Shown here piece by piece: positions 5,067-5,932 of a DNA stretch of 5,932 bases; the stretch's first letter is position 1, and every line of letters begins with the position of its first letter. The DNA comes from Anaerolineae bacterium. Its GTDB lineage: Bacteria > Chloroflexota > Anaerolineae > DRVO01. The translations under genes and the position numbers were made by a program. The notes below the pieces were generated by a model that had not been told where the DNA came from, searched no databases, and worked only from the letters and a program-made list of their open reading frames with translations. The stretch lies in assembly GCA_012719195.1 (NCBI GenBank), contig JAAYAV010000194.1:1-5932 (forward strand), read 5' to 3'.

Positions 5067-5932
5067 ATGTCAGTGCAGAAGGTGCGCCCGTTAGGGACGT
5101 TGCGCGAATACCGTGCGCTCGGCGTGGATGAGCTACGCCGCCGCTGTTGGGCTGCCCGCGAGGAACTGGGTACCGCAGCGACTGTGATGGCGCATCACTA
5201 CCAGGCCGATGAGATCATGGATTTCGCCGAGCATCGCGGCGACTCGCTTGAGTTGTCGCGCGTAGCCGCACAAGCGGAAGCGCGCTACATCGTGTTCTGC
5301 GGTGTCGACTTCATGGCTGAGAGCGCCGCCATCCTGAGTAGCCCGGATCAGACGGTCATAATGCCCGCCGGCGAGGCCCCCTGTCCCATGGCAGCCATGG
5401 CCGACCTGGGTGGCCTCGAGCTGGCTTGGCGCCGCCTCCACGATCTCTGGGGACCGGACTCGGTGGTCCCGCTGGTGTATCAGAACTCCAGCGCGGAAGT
5501 GAAAGCCTTTTGTGGGCGAAATGGCGGCGCCGTCTGCACCTCGTCGAACGCCGAATCCGCCGTCCGCTGGGCGATGCAGGACGGCAAGCGGGTGCTCTTC
5601 GCCCCCGATCGCTACCTGGCCACCAACTCCGCCTACGCCCTCGGGTATGCTCCCGATCAGGTAGCCTTGTGGAACCGCGTCGACGACGTTCTCGAGACTG
5701 AGGATGCCGACCGCGTGGTCCTGGTGGCCTGGGATGGTTACTGCAGCGTCCACCGGCGCTTCACCGTCGACGACGTTGCTCGCATCCGAGAGGAGTACCC
5801 GGAAGCGCAGCTAGTTGTGCATCCGGAGTGCACGCCGGAGGTGGTCGCGGCGTCCGATGCCGTCGGTTCCACTTCCTACATCGTCCGCTACGTGGCCGAC
5901 GCCGAGCCCGGTTCGGTCACGGCCGTGGGAAC
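5067..5932 (+). CDS. nadA: Quinolinate synthase NadA, 3' end beyond the window
   Basis: Condenses iminoaspartate with dihydroxyacetone phosphate to quinolinate using a [4Fe-4S] cluster; the product feeds NadC. The first 288 codons are present, with no stop before the window edge. Family blocks are MAHHYQADEIMDFAE (41-55), GDSLELSR (58-65), FCGVDFMAESAAIL (77-90), NSSAEVKAFCGRNGGAVCTSS (140-160), WDGYCSVHRRF (222-232), HPEC (252-255) and VGSTSYIVRYV (266-276). The AFCGRNGG insertion and the HHYQ motif mark the longer Bacillus-type NadA of about 370 residues rather than the short E. coli/Thermotoga types. Cys106 and Cys226 are 120 residues apart, as are the cluster ligands I recall for B. subtilis (110 and 230). 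The third ligand should fall near residue 316, outside the window. The start ATG has AAGGGA upstream. Next to Cys106 the sequence is APCPMAAM, where AGCxMADM is usual. nadB or another iminoaspartate source is not seen. Confidence 0.95.
   Translation, partial: MSVQKVRPLGTLREYRALGVDELRRRCWAAREELGTAATVMAHHYQADEIMDFAEHRGDSLELSRVAAQAEARYIVFCGVDFMAESAAILSSPDQTVIMPAGEAPCPMAAMADLGGLELAWRRLHDLWGPDSVVPLVYQNSSAEVKAFCGRNGGAVCTSSNAESAVRWAMQDGKRVLFAPDRYLATNSAYALGYAPDQVALWNRVDDVLETEDADRVVLVAWDGYCSVHRRFTVDDVARIREEYPEAQLVVHPECTPEVVAASDAVGSTSYIVRYVADAEPGSVTAVG

Noticed and set aside
5133..5753. Open frame of 206 codons on the - strand opposite nadA
   Set aside because: The + strand encodes clear NadA motifs across the whole stretch; the - strand reading has none.

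Overview
This is a GC-rich, gene-dense bacterial segment with four genes, all on the + strand and close together: a long-form glucose-1-phosphate thymidylyltransferase (rmlA-like), purL (FGAM synthase), nadC (quinolinate phosphoribosyltransferase) and the first 288 codons of nadA (quinolinate synthase), which runs off the right edge. There are no RNA genes, mobile elements, CRISPR arrays or signs of recent transfer. The high GC content, the GTG starts and the PurL architecture fit an uncultured high-GC lineage. Chloroflexota is my best guess, because I recall PurL proteins of about 950 residues there, but the window alone does not prove the phylum.

Layout. Positions 1-109 are a short leader or the tail of an upstream gene, with a strong hairpin (71-96) next to a GGGAGG ribosome binding site. 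The rmlA-like gene (110-1180) overlaps purL (1177-4107) through GTGA, and purL overlaps nadC (4094-4954) by 14 nt, so these three are probably co-transcribed and translationally coupled. A 112-nt gap before nadA (5067 onward) is unusually rich in small inverted repeats and is the only real candidate regulatory region inside the cluster.

How the genes fit together. PurL carries out step four of purine synthesis. NadA and NadC convert iminoaspartate plus DHAP to quinolinate and then to nicotinate mononucleotide. Purine synthesis and NadC both draw on PRPP, and NAD needs an adenylate moiety, so the purL-nadC-nadA grouping makes metabolic sense. The rmlA-like enzyme makes dTDP-glucose for surface or secondary sugars and has no obvious link to the other genes. 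Neither purQ nor nadB is in view.

The most notable feature is the PurL protein. Ahead of a small-type PurL core it carries about 200 extra residues that read as two tandem, diverged PurS-like domains, and it has no C-terminal glutaminase. This is intermediate between the three-protein PurS/PurQ/PurL system and the single-chain large PurL. No wholly unknown system is evident; the other points of interest are regulatory.
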